DNA of 64,000 bases from Pseudonocardia sp. EC080619-01 (GCF_001420995.1 NZ_CP012184.1:914501-978500), one strand, 5' to 3'; positions 17,031-25,639 are shown, numbered from the stretch's first letter. Numbers and translations are program-made. The notes: a model not told the origin generated them from the sequence alone.

Positions 17031-18226
17031 CGGGCGGGGCCGCGGCCGGCCCAGGTCCAGGCGTAACCCGGGTCCTCCGCCGCGATCCCACCCTCACCCA
17101 GCGCCAGCGGACGGAACGTGTCGACCATGACCGCCAACTCGTCGAAGAACTCCGCCCCCAACGCCCGCTCCACCGCACCCGGCTGCGGACCGTGGCTGTG
17201 CCCACCCGGATGCAACGAGATCGACCCCAGCCCGATGCCCGAACCCTTGCGGGCCTCGTAGTCCCCGCCGCAGTAGAACATCACCTCATCGGAATCCACA
17301 TTGGAGTGGTAGTACGGCACCGGCACCGCCAACGGGTGATAGTCGACCTTGCGCGGCACGAAGTTGCACACCACGAAATTCCCGCCCTCGAACACCTGGT
17401 GCACCGGCGGCGGCTGGTGCACCCGCCCCGTCACCGGCTCGAAATCGGCGATGTTGAACGTGTACGGGTACAGACACCCGTCCCACCCGACCACGTCGAA
17501 CGGGTGCTCGGGCACCACGTACCGGGTCCCGGTGATCCCGGACCCGCCCCCGCGGTGCTTGACCAGCACCTCCACATCGGTGCCCTCGACCAGCAACGGC
17601 TCCACCGGGCCGTGCAGGTCCCGCTCGCAGTACGGGGCGTGCTCGAGCAGCTGCCCGAACCGCGACAGGTACCGCTTCGGCGGCGCGATGTGCGACGACG
17701 CCTCGATCACGTACAACCGCACCGGCTCCGACCCCTCCGGCACCCACCGGTGCGTCGTCCCCCGCGGCAACACCACATAGTCCCCCGCCCGCGCCGCCAG
17801 CGCGCCGAACACCGTCTCCACCACCGCCGAGCCGGACTCGACGAAGACGCACTCGTCACCCACCGCATTGCGATACAGCGGGCTCGCCTCACCGGCGACG
17901 ACATAGGAGAGCCGCACGTCGGCGTTGCCCAGCACCAGCCGCCGCCCCATCACCGCGTCCACCGCCTTCCAGTCGACCGCGCCCAGGGAGTGCAACCGCA
18001 GGTGCCGCGGGACCAGGGGCCGGTTCTCGCTCAACGACTGGTCGGGCAGCTCCCACGGCGACGCGTCCACGATCGCCGAGGGCACCCCGCGGTGATAGAG
18101 CAACGACGAGTCCGAGGAGAACCCCTCCTCCCCCATCAACTCCTCCGCATAGAGGCCCCCGTCGGGCCGCCGGTGCTGGGTGTGCCGCTTCGGCGGGACG
18201 TCACCGACGCTGCGGTAGTACGGCAT
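17027..18226 (-). CDS. hmgA: Homogentisate 1,2-dioxygenase
   Basis: A 399-aa non-heme Fe(II) cupin dioxygenase that opens the ring of homogentisate to maleylacetoacetate. Family landmarks are visible: the N-terminal YYRSVGDVPPKRHTQHR, a cupin core PRGTTHRWVPEG, the active-site YYHSNVDSDEVMFY block, and the C-terminal LHPGGHSHGPQPG with metal-binding His residues. Length fits the shorter bacterial form. It overlaps the next gene by 4 bp and starts 28 bp after the MFS gene, so it is part of the long minus-strand run that begins beside the IclR gene. Confidence 0.95.
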   Translation of the reverse strand: MPYYRSVGDVPPKRHTQHRRPDGGLYAEELMGEEGFSSDSSLLYHRGVPSAIVDASPWELPDQSLSENRPLVPRHLRLHSLGAVDWKAVDAVMGRRLVLGNADVRLSYVVAGEASPLYRNAVGDECVFVESGSAVVETVFGALAARAGDYVVLPRGTTHRWVPEGSEPVRLYVIEASSHIAPPKRYLSRFGQLLEHAPYCERDLHGPVEPLLVEGTDVEVLVKHRGGGSGITGTRYVVPEHPFDVVGWDGCLYPYTFNIADFEPVTGRVHQPPPVHQVFEGGNFVVCNFVPRKVDYHPLAVPVPYYHSNVDSDEVMFYCGGDYEARKGSGIGLGSISLHPGGHSHGPQPGAVERALGAEFFDELAVMVDTFRPLALGEGGIAAEDPGYAWTWAGRGPAR

Positions 18227-18254
18227 GAGGGCTCCTCGGGTCCGGGGGCAGGGG

Positions 18255-19607
18255 TCAGGAACGGTGCGCGGCGTCGCCGCCGACGCCGGGCTCGACGCCG
18301 GGCCGGTCCTCGCGCGGGACCTTCAGGAAGGCGAGCATGATCGCGGCGAGGACCAGGCAGCCGATCGGGAAGTACAGGCCGACGGTGACGTCGGTGTCGG
18401 TCGCCGCCAGCCCGATCGCGTACGGGCCGAAGAAGCCGCCGAGCGCGGCGACCGAGTTGATCGCCGCCAGGCCGACGGCGGTCTGCTCCTTCGACAGCAC
18501 GCGCGCCGCCATCGCCCAGTACGGCGCGAGGTAGCCGAGCACGCCGACCGCCGCCAGCGACAGGCTGACCAGCGACAGCGCGGGCACGTCCTTGAACTGG
18601 ATCGCACCGAGGAAGCCGACCGCGGCCACCAGGACGAGGACGATCACGTGGTACTTCCGCTCCCCGGTGCGGTCGGAGCTGCGGGCCAGCAGCAGCATGC
18701 CGACCGCCCCGACGACGTACGGGATCGCGCCGAGCAGCCCGATGTTCGTCGACGAGTAGGCCGGGTCGAGCTGCTTGACGATCAGTGGCAGGAAGAACGT
18801 GAGCCCGTAGAGGCCGCAGGCGATGAACAGGTTCGCCACCGCCAGGTGCAGGACCTTCCGGTCCCGGACGACGGAGAGCTCCGCGCGCAGCCCGGTCCGG
18901 GTCTCCGGCACGTACTCGGCGTCGATCTCCGACTGCAGCCAGGTCTTCTCCTCGCCGGTGAGGAAGCGCGCGTCGGACGGCTTGTTCGGGAGCACGAACA
19001 GGGTCACGATCCCGAGGACGACGGCCGGTGCGCCCTGCAGGACGAACACCCACTGCCAGCTGCTCATCCCGAACCAGTGGACATGGTCGAGGATCAGGCC
19101 GCCGCTGAGGCTGCCGGCGACCAGCGCGATCGGCTGCGCCAGGGCCAGTGCCGCGATCGCCCGGCCGCGCTCGCGGCCGCGGAACCAGTACGTCATGTAG
19201 AGCAGCAGGCCCGGGAAGAGCCCCGCCTCGGCGACGCCGAGCAGGATCCGGGCGAGCAGCAGCTGACCGACGCTCGCCACGAACCCGGTCAGCACCGTCA
19301 CGATGCCCCAGGTGACCGCGATCCGGGCCAGCCACAGCCGGGCCCCGACCCGCTTCATGATCATGTTGCTGGGGATCTCGAACACCACGTAGGCGAGGAA
19401 GAAGATCGCCGACGCGATGCCGAAGGTCGCCGCGGTGATGCCGAGCTCGGTCGCCATCCCGAGCTGGGCGTAGCCGATCGCGGCCCGGTCCATGTAGTTG
19501 AAGACGTACAGCAGACCGGCGATCGGCATGACCCGCAGCGCGACCTTGCGGATCGTGCGGCTGCCGACGTCGGACCGGCCCGTACCGGGCGGAGTGGTGG
19601 CGGACAT
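18255..19607 (-). CDS. MFS transporter, anion:cation symporter type
   Basis: A 450-aa, 12-helix major facilitator of the ACS (phthalate/4-hydroxyphenylacetate permease-like) group. The first helix block IAGLLYVFNYMDRAAIGYAQ carries the conserved 'YxDR' motif, LLGVAEAGLFPGLLLYMTYWF is typical of helices 4-5, and a long central loop follows. The ATG has GAGGAGA upstream; the longer frame is rejected as shadow. It lies between the flavoprotein and hmgA genes and probably imports the pathway's aromatic or hydroaromatic acid. Confidence 0.92.
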   Translation of the reverse strand: MSATTPPGTGRSDVGSRTIRKVALRVMPIAGLLYVFNYMDRAAIGYAQLGMATELGITAATFGIASAIFFLAYVVFEIPSNMIMKRVGARLWLARIAVTWGIVTVLTGFVASVGQLLLARILLGVAEAGLFPGLLLYMTYWFRGRERGRAIAALALAQPIALVAGSLSGGLILDHVHWFGMSSWQWVFVLQGAPAVVLGIVTLFVLPNKPSDARFLTGEEKTWLQSEIDAEYVPETRTGLRAELSVVRDRKVLHLAVANLFIACGLYGLTFFLPLIVKQLDPAYSSTNIGLLGAIPYVVGAVGMLLLARSSDRTGERKYHVIVLVLVAAVGFLGAIQFKDVPALSLVSLSLAAVGVLGYLAPYWAMAARVLSKEQTAVGLAAINSVAALGGFFGPYAIGLAATDTDVTVGLYFPIGCLVLAAIMLAFLKVPREDRPGVEPGVGGDAAHRS

Positions 19608-19641
19608 GGTTCTCCTCGACGGTGAGTGAGCGACGCGCCGG

Positions 19642-21054
19642 TCAGGCGGCGGCGTGGCGGCCGGCGACCCGGCCCATGGTGAGTGCGTGGGCGACGGCGT
19701 TCCCGCCACCGACGTAGCGCGGGCCGAGCACCCCGGCACCGGCCTCGCCCGCGGCGAACAGCCCCGGCACCCGCTCACCGCGTGCGTCCAGCACGGCGGC
19801 GGTCGGGTCGATCTCCAGGCCGGTGTGGGTGCAGACCAGCTCCGCCGGCAGGAACCGGGCCGCGTGGAACGGCGGCTCCGCGACCGGCGCGGGCCGCCCG
19901 GTCCGGCCCTTGGCCTCGAGGCTGCGGTGGCGCAGGAAGTCCGGATCGGTGCCGGTCACGGGCAGGTGCGCGTTCCACCGCCCGACGGTGGACTCCAGGG
20001 TGTCCGCGGGGACGCCCATCTCCCGGGCGAGCTCGCCGAGCGTCCCGGCGCGCAGGGTCCGCCCGGCGTCGGCCTCGGCGGTGACGTGGCCCGCGGACCA
20101 GTGGGCGTAGCCGGGTGGGAGGTCGCGGCGGGCGGCCTCGTCGAACACCAGCCAGGCCGGTCCCGGCCGGGACTCGATCAGGCCCGGGGACACCGCGTAG
20201 GAGGCGTCCTCGTCCATGAAGCGGCGGCCGTGACCGTCGACGACGATCCGCGAGACCGGCGGGAACCCGGACTGCCAGTGGTGCAGGCGCTGGAAGTAGA
20301 CGGTCGGGAGCAGCAGCCCCCAGCCCTCGCCGGCGACGGCCGCGCCGACCTGCTCGCCGAAGCGGAGGTGGTCGCCGCGGCTGCCGTCGGCGGCGACGAC
20401 GAACAGGTCGTCGCCCGCACGGGCGGCCGCCGGGAGGTGGCGTTCCCGCAGCTCCGGGTCGTGGGCCAGGCCGCCGGTCGTCACGACGACGGCGCCGGCA
20501 CCGACCTCGATGCCGTCGGCGACCACACCGGTGACCCGACCCCCGGACACCAGCAGCCGTTCGACGCGGGTGTGCAGGACGACCTCGACGCCGAGCCGCT
20601 TCCGGGCCCGGTCCAGGACCTGGACGATCCCGTAGCCCTGGTCCTTCGGGACGTGGCCGCGCCAGACGTCCTCCACGCCGGCCCGGGTCAGACCGGGGGT
20701 GTGCGCGTCGTGCGACACCGCGGCCGGGATCTCGACCCCGAGCCCGATCAGCCACTCGACGGCCGGGCCGGCTTGCTCGCAGAACGTGCGGACCAGGCCC
20801 GGGTTGAGCAGCCACTGGTTGAGGTCCATGTAGTGCTGGAAGAAGCGCTCCGGCCCGTCGTCGATCCCGAGGCCGGCCTGCACCGTGGTCCCGGCCGCGG
20901 TCAGCATCCCCGCGGACAGCGCGGTGGACCCGCCGAGCTCGTGCTCGGACTCGAACAGCAGCACCGACGCGCCCTGCTCGGCCGCGGTGACGGCGGCGGC
21001 CAGCCCGGCCCCGCCCCCGCCGACCACGACGACGTCGACCCTCTCGTCGGTCAT
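19642..21054 (-). CDS. FAD-dependent dehydrogenase, fumarate reductase/ketosteroid dehydrogenase type
   Basis: A 470-aa flavoprotein of the FAD_binding_2 family. DVVVVGGGGAGLAAAV (near residue 8) binds the ADP part of FAD, HELGGSTALSAGM follows as in 3-ketosteroid dehydrogenases and fumarate reductases, and GLFAAGEAGAGVLG with GGGNAVAHAL closes the FAD site at the C-terminus. Members desaturate or saturate carbon-carbon bonds next to a carbonyl. It overlaps the preceding SDR gene by 4 bp (ATGA). In this operon it could introduce double bonds into, or aromatise, a ring before homogentisate cleavage; that role is inferred. Confidence 0.9.
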   Translation of the reverse strand: MTDERVDVVVVGGGGAGLAAAVTAAEQGASVLLFESEHELGGSTALSAGMLTAAGTTVQAGLGIDDGPERFFQHYMDLNQWLLNPGLVRTFCEQAGPAVEWLIGLGVEIPAAVSHDAHTPGLTRAGVEDVWRGHVPKDQGYGIVQVLDRARKRLGVEVVLHTRVERLLVSGGRVTGVVADGIEVGAGAVVVTTGGLAHDPELRERHLPAAARAGDDLFVVAADGSRGDHLRFGEQVGAAVAGEGWGLLLPTVYFQRLHHWQSGFPPVSRIVVDGHGRRFMDEDASYAVSPGLIESRPGPAWLVFDEAARRDLPPGYAHWSAGHVTAEADAGRTLRAGTLGELAREMGVPADTLESTVGRWNAHLPVTGTDPDFLRHRSLEAKGRTGRPAPVAEPPFHAARFLPAELVCTHTGLEIDPTAAVLDARGERVPGLFAAGEAGAGVLGPRYVGGGNAVAHALTMGRVAGRHAAA

Positions 21055-21851
21055 CCCAGGTCACCCCCGGCCCCGGCGACGATGCGGTGGTACAGCCCGT
21101 TGGAGACCAGCCCGCCGTCGACGGTCACCTCGCTTCCGGTCAGGTAGGTGGAGCGGTCCGACAGCAGGAACAGGACGGCGTCGGTGATCTCCTCGGGGCC
21201 GGCCAGCCGGCCGGCGGGGACGCTCTCCAGCGACGACCGCACGAACGCGTCCGCCCCGCCGAGCAGCCCGGTGTCGACGAGCCCGGGGTGCAGCGAGTTG
21301 ACCCGGATGCCCCACTCGGCCAGCGCCCCGGCCGCGGACTTCGACAGCCCGGTCAGGCCCCACTTGCTCGACGAGTACGACGGCGAGAAGTACCCGACCT
21401 GCCCCGAGATCGACGCGATGTTGACGATCGACCCGCCGCCGGAGTCGCGGATCAGCGGGGCGAGCGCCTGCATGCCGTGGAACGCGCCGGACAGGTTGAT
21501 CGACAGCACCCGGTCCCAGAGCTCCCGGTCGGTGTCCATGAACCCGCGGCGCCGGGAGATGCCGGCGTTGTTGACCAGGCCGCCGAGCTCTCCGCACCGC
21601 TCGCGGACCTCGCCGGCGACACGGGCCCAGGCGTCGGGATCGGCGACGTCGAGGGTGTGCCCGGAGGCCGAGCCGCCGTCGGCGGTGATCGAGTCGACCA
21701 GGTCCGTGGTGTCGGCGACGTCGGCCGCGCAGAGGTGCACCCCGCGGGCGGCGAGGGCACGCGCGTGCTGCGCGCCCATCCCGGCCGCGGCACCGGTGAC
21801 GAGCACGACGCCGGGGTAGGTCACGGTCTCGGTGGCCTGGGTGTCAGACAT
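21051..21851 (-). CDS. SDR family oxidoreductase
   Basis: A 266-aa classical SDR: VTGAAAGMGAQHA (NAD-binding), LVNNAGIS, NIASISGQ with the catalytic Ser, YSSSKWG (YxxxK) and SEVTVDGGLV near the end. Its start overlaps the previous SDR gene by 8 bp and its end overlaps the flavoprotein gene by 4 bp, so the three are coupled. The likely chemistry is alcohol/ketone interconversion on the pathway intermediate. Confidence 0.92.
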   Translation of the reverse strand: MSDTQATETVTYPGVVLVTGAAAGMGAQHARALAARGVHLCAADVADTTDLVDSITADGGSASGHTLDVADPDAWARVAGEVRERCGELGGLVNNAGISRRRGFMDTDRELWDRVLSINLSGAFHGMQALAPLIRDSGGGSIVNIASISGQVGYFSPSYSSSKWGLTGLSKSAAGALAEWGIRVNSLHPGLVDTGLLGGADAFVRSSLESVPAGRLAGPEEITDAVLFLLSDRSTYLTGSEVTVDGGLVSNGLYHRIVAGAGGDLG

Positions 21852-22677
21852 GCCGGGAGCCGCCGTCGACCGCGATCGAGTGCCCGGTGACGTAGCGGGC
21901 GCCGTCCGAGAGCAGGAACATCAGGACGCCCGCGACCTCCTCGGGCGAGCCGATCCGGTGCAGCGGGACGGCGTCGAGCGCCTTCGCCAGCGCGGGCGGG
22001 TCGTCCTGGATCCAGCGGGTCATGTCGGTGTCGACGAAGCCGGGCGCGATCGCGTTGACCCGGATGCCCCGGTCCCCCAGCTCGACGGCGAGCGACTCGG
22101 TCAGGTGCGCGACCGCGGCCTTCGAGGTGCAGTAGGAGCCGCGCCCGCGCCGCACCCGCAGCGCCGAGACCGACGACATGTTCACGATCGCCCCGCCCGG
22201 GCCCATCCGCTCGGCGGCCGCCTGCGCTCCGAAGAGGACGCCCTCGACGTTGACCGACAGGGTGGAGCGCACCTGCTCGGGCGTGATGTCGGGGATCTCG
22301 GCGAACGGGAAGATCCCGGCGTTGTTGACCCAGAAGTCGAGACGGCCGAACTCGTCGACCGCCCGTCCGGCGAGTGCGCGCTGGTCGTCGGCGCTGGTGA
22401 CGTCCACACCGGCCGCGACGATCCGGCCGGGGGTGACGCCGTCGGCGCGCCCGGCGGCCTCGGCCGCCAGCTCCTCCGCGGTCGCGGTCATCGCCTCCGC
22501 GGAGAGGTCGCCCGCGACGACGTGCACGCCGCGCGCGGCCAGTGCGGCGGTGAACCGGGCGCCCATCCCGCGGGCGGCACCGGTGATCACCGCGACCCTG
22601 CCGGGGAACTCGGGGTGGACGGTCGCGACCGGCCGGTGCAGGACGCGTCCGGGACCGGTCGGTTCGAGGTCGGTCAC
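21844..22677 (-). CDS. SDR family oxidoreductase
   Basis: A 277-aa classical SDR with ITGAARGMGARF, WVNNAGIF, NMSSVSALR, YCTSKAA (YxxxK) and HSIAVDGGS. The start chosen is GTG (VTDLEP) with AAGGAGA 6-12 bases upstream; a longer open frame upstream lacks support. It differs from the adjacent SDR in sequence and is probably not a recent duplicate. It is the second gene of the run divergent from the IclR gene. Confidence 0.9.
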   Translation of the reverse strand: MTDLEPTGPGRVLHRPVATVHPEFPGRVAVITGAARGMGARFTAALAARGVHVVAGDLSAEAMTATAEELAAEAAGRADGVTPGRIVAAGVDVTSADDQRALAGRAVDEFGRLDFWVNNAGIFPFAEIPDITPEQVRSTLSVNVEGVLFGAQAAAERMGPGGAIVNMSSVSALRVRRGRGSYCTSKAAVAHLTESLAVELGDRGIRVNAIAPGFVDTDMTRWIQDDPPALAKALDAVPLHRIGSPEEVAGVLMFLLSDGARYVTGHSIAVDGGSRHV

Positions 22678-22724
22678 GTGTCTCTCCTTCGAGAAGTGTG
22701 GTGGTCGGGGGGGGCCGCAGTGGA

Positions 22725-23144
22725 TCAGGGATCGCGGCGGACGGTGCGCCGGTGGACGCGCCAGCCGTCCGGGGTGCGGACCAGATCGTCGTCGAGGGTC
22801 GTGATCCGGTGCAGCCGGGACGGCTCGCCCTCCGGGGTGCCGACGATCTGCAGGTAGGCGCGGGTGCTCAGCGCGTCCGGCCCGGCGGCCAGCACCTCGA
22901 CGGTGCTCACGACGTGCCGGAGCACCTCCCCGCTCGCCCGGCACCCGGAGTGGAAGCGCATCGCGAACGCGGTCAGCTCCGCGCTCCCCCGGGACGGCTC
23001 CGGGTAGCTGGGTGAGTGGAACTCGCCGTCCGCGGTGAAGGTCGCGGCCCAGTCGGCCGCCCGCCCGGAGTCGATCGCGTGGCTCTGCCGCCCGTAGAGC
23101 TGGTGGACGGCGAGCACGTCGGCCGGGTCGGGGATGTCGGCCAC
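22725..23144 (-). CDS. SnoaL-like/NTF2-fold protein
   Basis: A 139-aa protein of the NTF2-like superfamily: VLAVHQLYGRQSHAIDSGRAADWAATFTADGEF forms the N-terminal helix-strand block, and the C-terminal strands end in DGWRVHRRTVRRDP, the usual SnoaL_4 pattern. The start is GTG (VADIPDP) behind AAGGAG. These proteins are small isomerases, dehydratases or hydroxylase-like enzymes. It is the first gene of the catabolic run, next to the IclR operator. Confidence 0.85.
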   Translation of the reverse strand: MADIPDPADVLAVHQLYGRQSHAIDSGRAADWAATFTADGEFHSPSYPEPSRGSAELTAFAMRFHSGCRASGEVLRHVVSTVEVLAAGPDALSTRAYLQIVGTPEGEPSRLHRITTLDDDLVRTPDGWRVHRRTVRRDP

Positions 23145-23170
23145 GTCGGTCTCCTTGCGTCTCACCGGTG

Positions 23171-23199
23171 AGTGTGCGATTATCGCACGCAGTGTGCGA
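23171..23199. promoter_or_regulatory. Candidate IclR operator in divergent promoter
   Basis: AGTGTGCGA occurs twice as a direct repeat (23171-23179 and 23191-23199), exactly 20 bp apart. The first copy also forms an inverted repeat GTGCGA-tta-TCGCAC (23174-23188). The block lies 23 bp before the IclR-family start and 26 bp before the divergent operon, the expected site for IclR-type control of both. Binding is inferred. Confidence 0.6.
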
Positions 23200-23222
23200 A
23201 CTGAGGAAAAGGTAGGTCGGGG

Positions 23223-23933
23223 ATGGGTCCTCGTCAAGGGACCGGTGCGCCCGCCGAGCGGGCGACCGGCACGTCGAAGACGCTCCATCACGGCCTGGAG
23301 GTGCTGGAACTGCTGGTCGGCGCGCCGGACGGGCTGTCGATCACCGAGATCGCCGACGGGATCGGCGTGCACCGCACGGTCGCCCACCGGCTGGTACGGA
23401 CCCTGGAGGAACACCACCTCTGCCGGCGCGACCGGTTCAAGCGCGTCACCCTCGGCGCGGGACTGGTCCGGCTCGCCGAACCGGTCGAGCAGGACCTGCG
23501 CACGCTCGCGCGCCCGGTGCTGGAGGAGCTGAGCGAGCAGACCGACGCGACCGCGCACCTCGTCGTGCGGGAGAGCGCCGACCAGGTCCGGATGCTGATG
23601 ATCGTGGAGCCGCGCACGGCCCGGATCCACGTGGCGTTCCGGACCGGGCAGCTCGACCCGATCGGCCGCGGCTCGGCGGGACTCGCGATCCTCGCGGCCG
23701 AGCCACCGCAGGCCGGGGAGCGCGAGGCCGTCACCGTGGCCCGTCGGCGCGGGTTCGCGGTGTCGCACGGCGAGATCGCGCCGGGGATCACGGGGATCTC
23801 GGCGGTCGTCCCGGCCCGGCGGCCGAACGGCACGGTCAGCGTGGGCCTGTCGCTGTTCGAGGTGCAGGACGAGCAGGGCATGGGCGAGCGGGTCCTCACC
23901 GCCGCCCAGCGCCTGGCCCGCCACCTGGCCTGA
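23223..23933 (+). CDS. IclR family transcriptional regulator
   Basis: A 236-aa regulator. The N-terminal winged helix-turn-helix is at about residues 18-75 (KTLHHGLEVLELL, LSITEIADGIGVHRTVAHRL). The C-terminal IclR effector domain follows, with its conserved GRGSAGLAIL and FAVSHGEIAPGITGISAVV blocks. IclR proteins commonly control catabolic operons and bind aromatic or acyl effectors. It is divergent from an eight-gene run ending in homogentisate cleavage and is the obvious regulator. Confidence 0.93.
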   Translation: MGPRQGTGAPAERATGTSKTLHHGLEVLELLVGAPDGLSITEIADGIGVHRTVAHRLVRTLEEHHLCRRDRFKRVTLGAGLVRLAEPVEQDLRTLARPVLEELSEQTDATAHLVVRESADQVRMLMIVEPRTARIHVAFRTGQLDPIGRGSAGLAILAAEPPQAGEREAVTVARRRGFAVSHGEIAPGITGISAVVPARRPNGTVSVGLSLFEVQDEQGMGERVLTAAQRLARHLA

Positions 23934-24406
23934 CCCGCACCGCCCCCACCGACGCCCACCGGCCCTGCCGACCCTCACCGAATCCGTCGTCCCACCGCCC
24001 TGCCGGCGCTCACCGGATCTGCCAGCGCTCACCGATTCGGTGGGTGCTCGCCCGATCGGGTGCGCGTCCACGGAGCCGGTGAGCGTTTCGCCCAGGCCGC
24101 GGGGTGGCAACACACAGGCGCTGCCGACGCTCGCCGAATCCGCCGACGCTCACCGGTGCCGTGGGCGCTCACCGATTCGGTGGGCGCTCGCCCGATCGGG
24201 TGCGCGTCCACGCATTCGGCGAGCGTTCGCCCATGCCGCCGGCGTGGCAGCTCACTGGCGCTGCCGACGCTCACCGAGCCTGTCGGCGCTCACCGGTTCG
24301 GTGAGCGCTCGCCCTATCGGGTGCGCGTTCACGGAACCGGTGAGCGTTCGCCGGGGTGGCGGGGTGGCGGGGTGGCGGGGTGGCGGGGTGAGTCGCGGGT
24401 GGCGGG
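23934..24406. repeat. Intergenic repeat region with three 60-bp hairpin units
   Basis: This 473-bp stretch between the IclR gene and a hydrolase gene has no convincing gene, although open frames run through it. Three copies of a 60-bp unit lie at 24026-24085, 24166-24225 and 24287-24346. Each begins with CGCTCACCG and ends with CGGTGAGCG (CGGCGAGCG in the second). By my count unit 1 shares 55 of 60 bases with unit 2 and 54 of 60 with unit 3. Spacing is 140 and 121 bp, and shorter related fragments fill the gaps. The dyad arms point to a REP-like or BIME-like element. Confidence 0.75.
24353..24390. repeat. 8-bp tandem repeat
   Basis: GGGGTGGC is repeated four times in direct succession, followed by a partial fifth copy ending in GGGGTG. 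It sits just after the last 60-bp unit and 17 bp beyond the stop of the minus-strand hydrolase gene. Slippage-prone; possibly variable between strains. Confidence 0.8.
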
Positions 24407-25639
24407 TCAGGGCAGGGGGAAGCGTTTCCCCAACCATTCGGTGATCTCGGTGGCGGCCAGCTCGTTGCCGGTCGGCTCGCCGGGGGCGATCGCGGCCCCG
24501 AAGTGCAGGCCGCGGACCCGGGCCGTGGTGAGGTCCCCCGCGCCCAGCGCGGCGATCATGTCCGCCGAGTCCGCGGGGAACGCGGCCTGGTCGCCGGTGA
24601 GCTCGACGAACAGCGTCGGCACGGTCACGCCGGGGGCGCAGCGCACGAAGCCGGCGTTCGAGCTGAGCCCGGACCAGGTCGACAGCCACGCCTCGGGAGT
24701 GCTGATCCGGCCGAACCCGACCTGGCCGTAGTCGATGAGGTCGGGGCGCCTGCCGAACAGCGAGCCGTAGGGCCGGTCGCTCGGGTCCAGGGAGAGGTCG
24801 ACGGTGCGGGGGTCGGCGTCGGTCCGGAAGATCGTCATGATCGTCGGCGCGAGGCTGCGCCTGCGATCGGCCGCCGACCCGGTCCGCCGGGACGTCGCGC
24901 GTGCCTCCGCGGTGCGGGCCAGCGCCTCGCGGGCGACGGCGTCGATCCGGGCGACCCGCTCGCGCTGGGCCGTGCGGTAGCGCTCCAGGAACTCCGCGGG
25001 GTACGACGAGCTCTCCGGCGGCTCCGCGAACCCGTTCGCCGGGTCCCACGGGTCCAGTTCCCCGACGACCGACAGCGGGTCGGACTCGTCGGCGACCGAC
25101 GGGTCGATGCAGGCCAGCAGCAGCTTCCCCTGGCCGGGGTGCGGGGCGAGGAACACCGCGCCGTCGGCCACCGGCATGTCGGCCTCGGCGAGGGTCGTCG
25201 GGCGCCCGCCGGGCGTCGTCGCGATCCGGTCCGCCGGAGCCAGCGCGGCCTGCTCCAGGTAATAGGCGAACAGCGTCCCGCCACCGGAGTGCCCGAGCGT
25301 GACGACGGTGTCGAATCCGCTCTCCCGCAGGAAGACCTGCCCGGCGGCGACGTCGAGCAGCGCCTGCTCGTGCACCAGGTTCAGGTCGTTGTTGACCGAG
25401 CGCGGGTGCTGGGTCCAGACGGCCGCCCCGGCGCGGAGCAGGAGCGGGACCAGCGGGTGGTGCGTGACGTCCTGGCGCGGGTGCATCAGGCACACGACGG
25501 TGCGCGCGCCGGGCACGGTCGCCAGGACACCGCGGACGGTCGCGCCGTCGGCGGTGGTCAGCTCGTGCACGCTCGTGACCGTCGACGGCGGCCGGTCGCC
25601 CGACGCCAGGTACCGGCCCGCGCCGAGGCCGCCCGTCAC
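24407..25639 (-). CDS. Alpha/beta-fold hydrolase
   Basis: A 410-aa protein. VVCLMHPRQD resembles an oxyanion block, and LGHSGGGTLFAYYLEQ gives a GxSxG nucleophile near residue 137. Later LFVELTGDQAAFP supplies a likely acid and RVRGLHFGAA a His. It is longer than simple esterases, with a helical insert in the middle. The GTG start overlaps the stop of the 82-aa gene (GTGA). It ends a three-gene coupled operon with a small protein and a VOC enzyme. The role may be cleavage of a ring-fission or acyl intermediate; this is inferred. Confidence 0.85.
   Translation of the reverse strand: MTGGLGAGRYLASGDRPPSTVTSVHELTTADGATVRGVLATVPGARTVVCLMHPRQDVTHHPLVPLLLRAGAAVWTQHPRSVNNDLNLVHEQALLDVAAGQVFLRESGFDTVVTLGHSGGGTLFAYYLEQAALAPADRIATTPGGRPTTLAEADMPVADGAVFLAPHPGQGKLLLACIDPSVADESDPLSVVGELDPWDPANGFAEPPESSSYPAEFLERYRTAQRERVARIDAVAREALARTAEARATSRRTGSAADRRRSLAPTIMTIFRTDADPRTVDLSLDPSDRPYGSLFGRRPDLIDYGQVGFGRISTPEAWLSTWSGLSSNAGFVRCAPGVTVPTLFVELTGDQAAFPADSADMIAALGAGDLTTARVRGLHFGAAIAPGEPTGNELAATEITEWLGKRFPLP

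Noticed and set aside
24026..24346. CRISPR-like array
   Set aside because: Only three units, each a 60-bp self-complementary unit with gaps of 80 and 61 bp that contain related sequence rather than unique spacers; no cas genes.
24060..24731. Open frame through the repeat region
   Set aside because: Its repeated peptide simply reflects the 60-bp DNA repeats, there is no ribosome site, and it runs into the antisense of the hydrolase gene.
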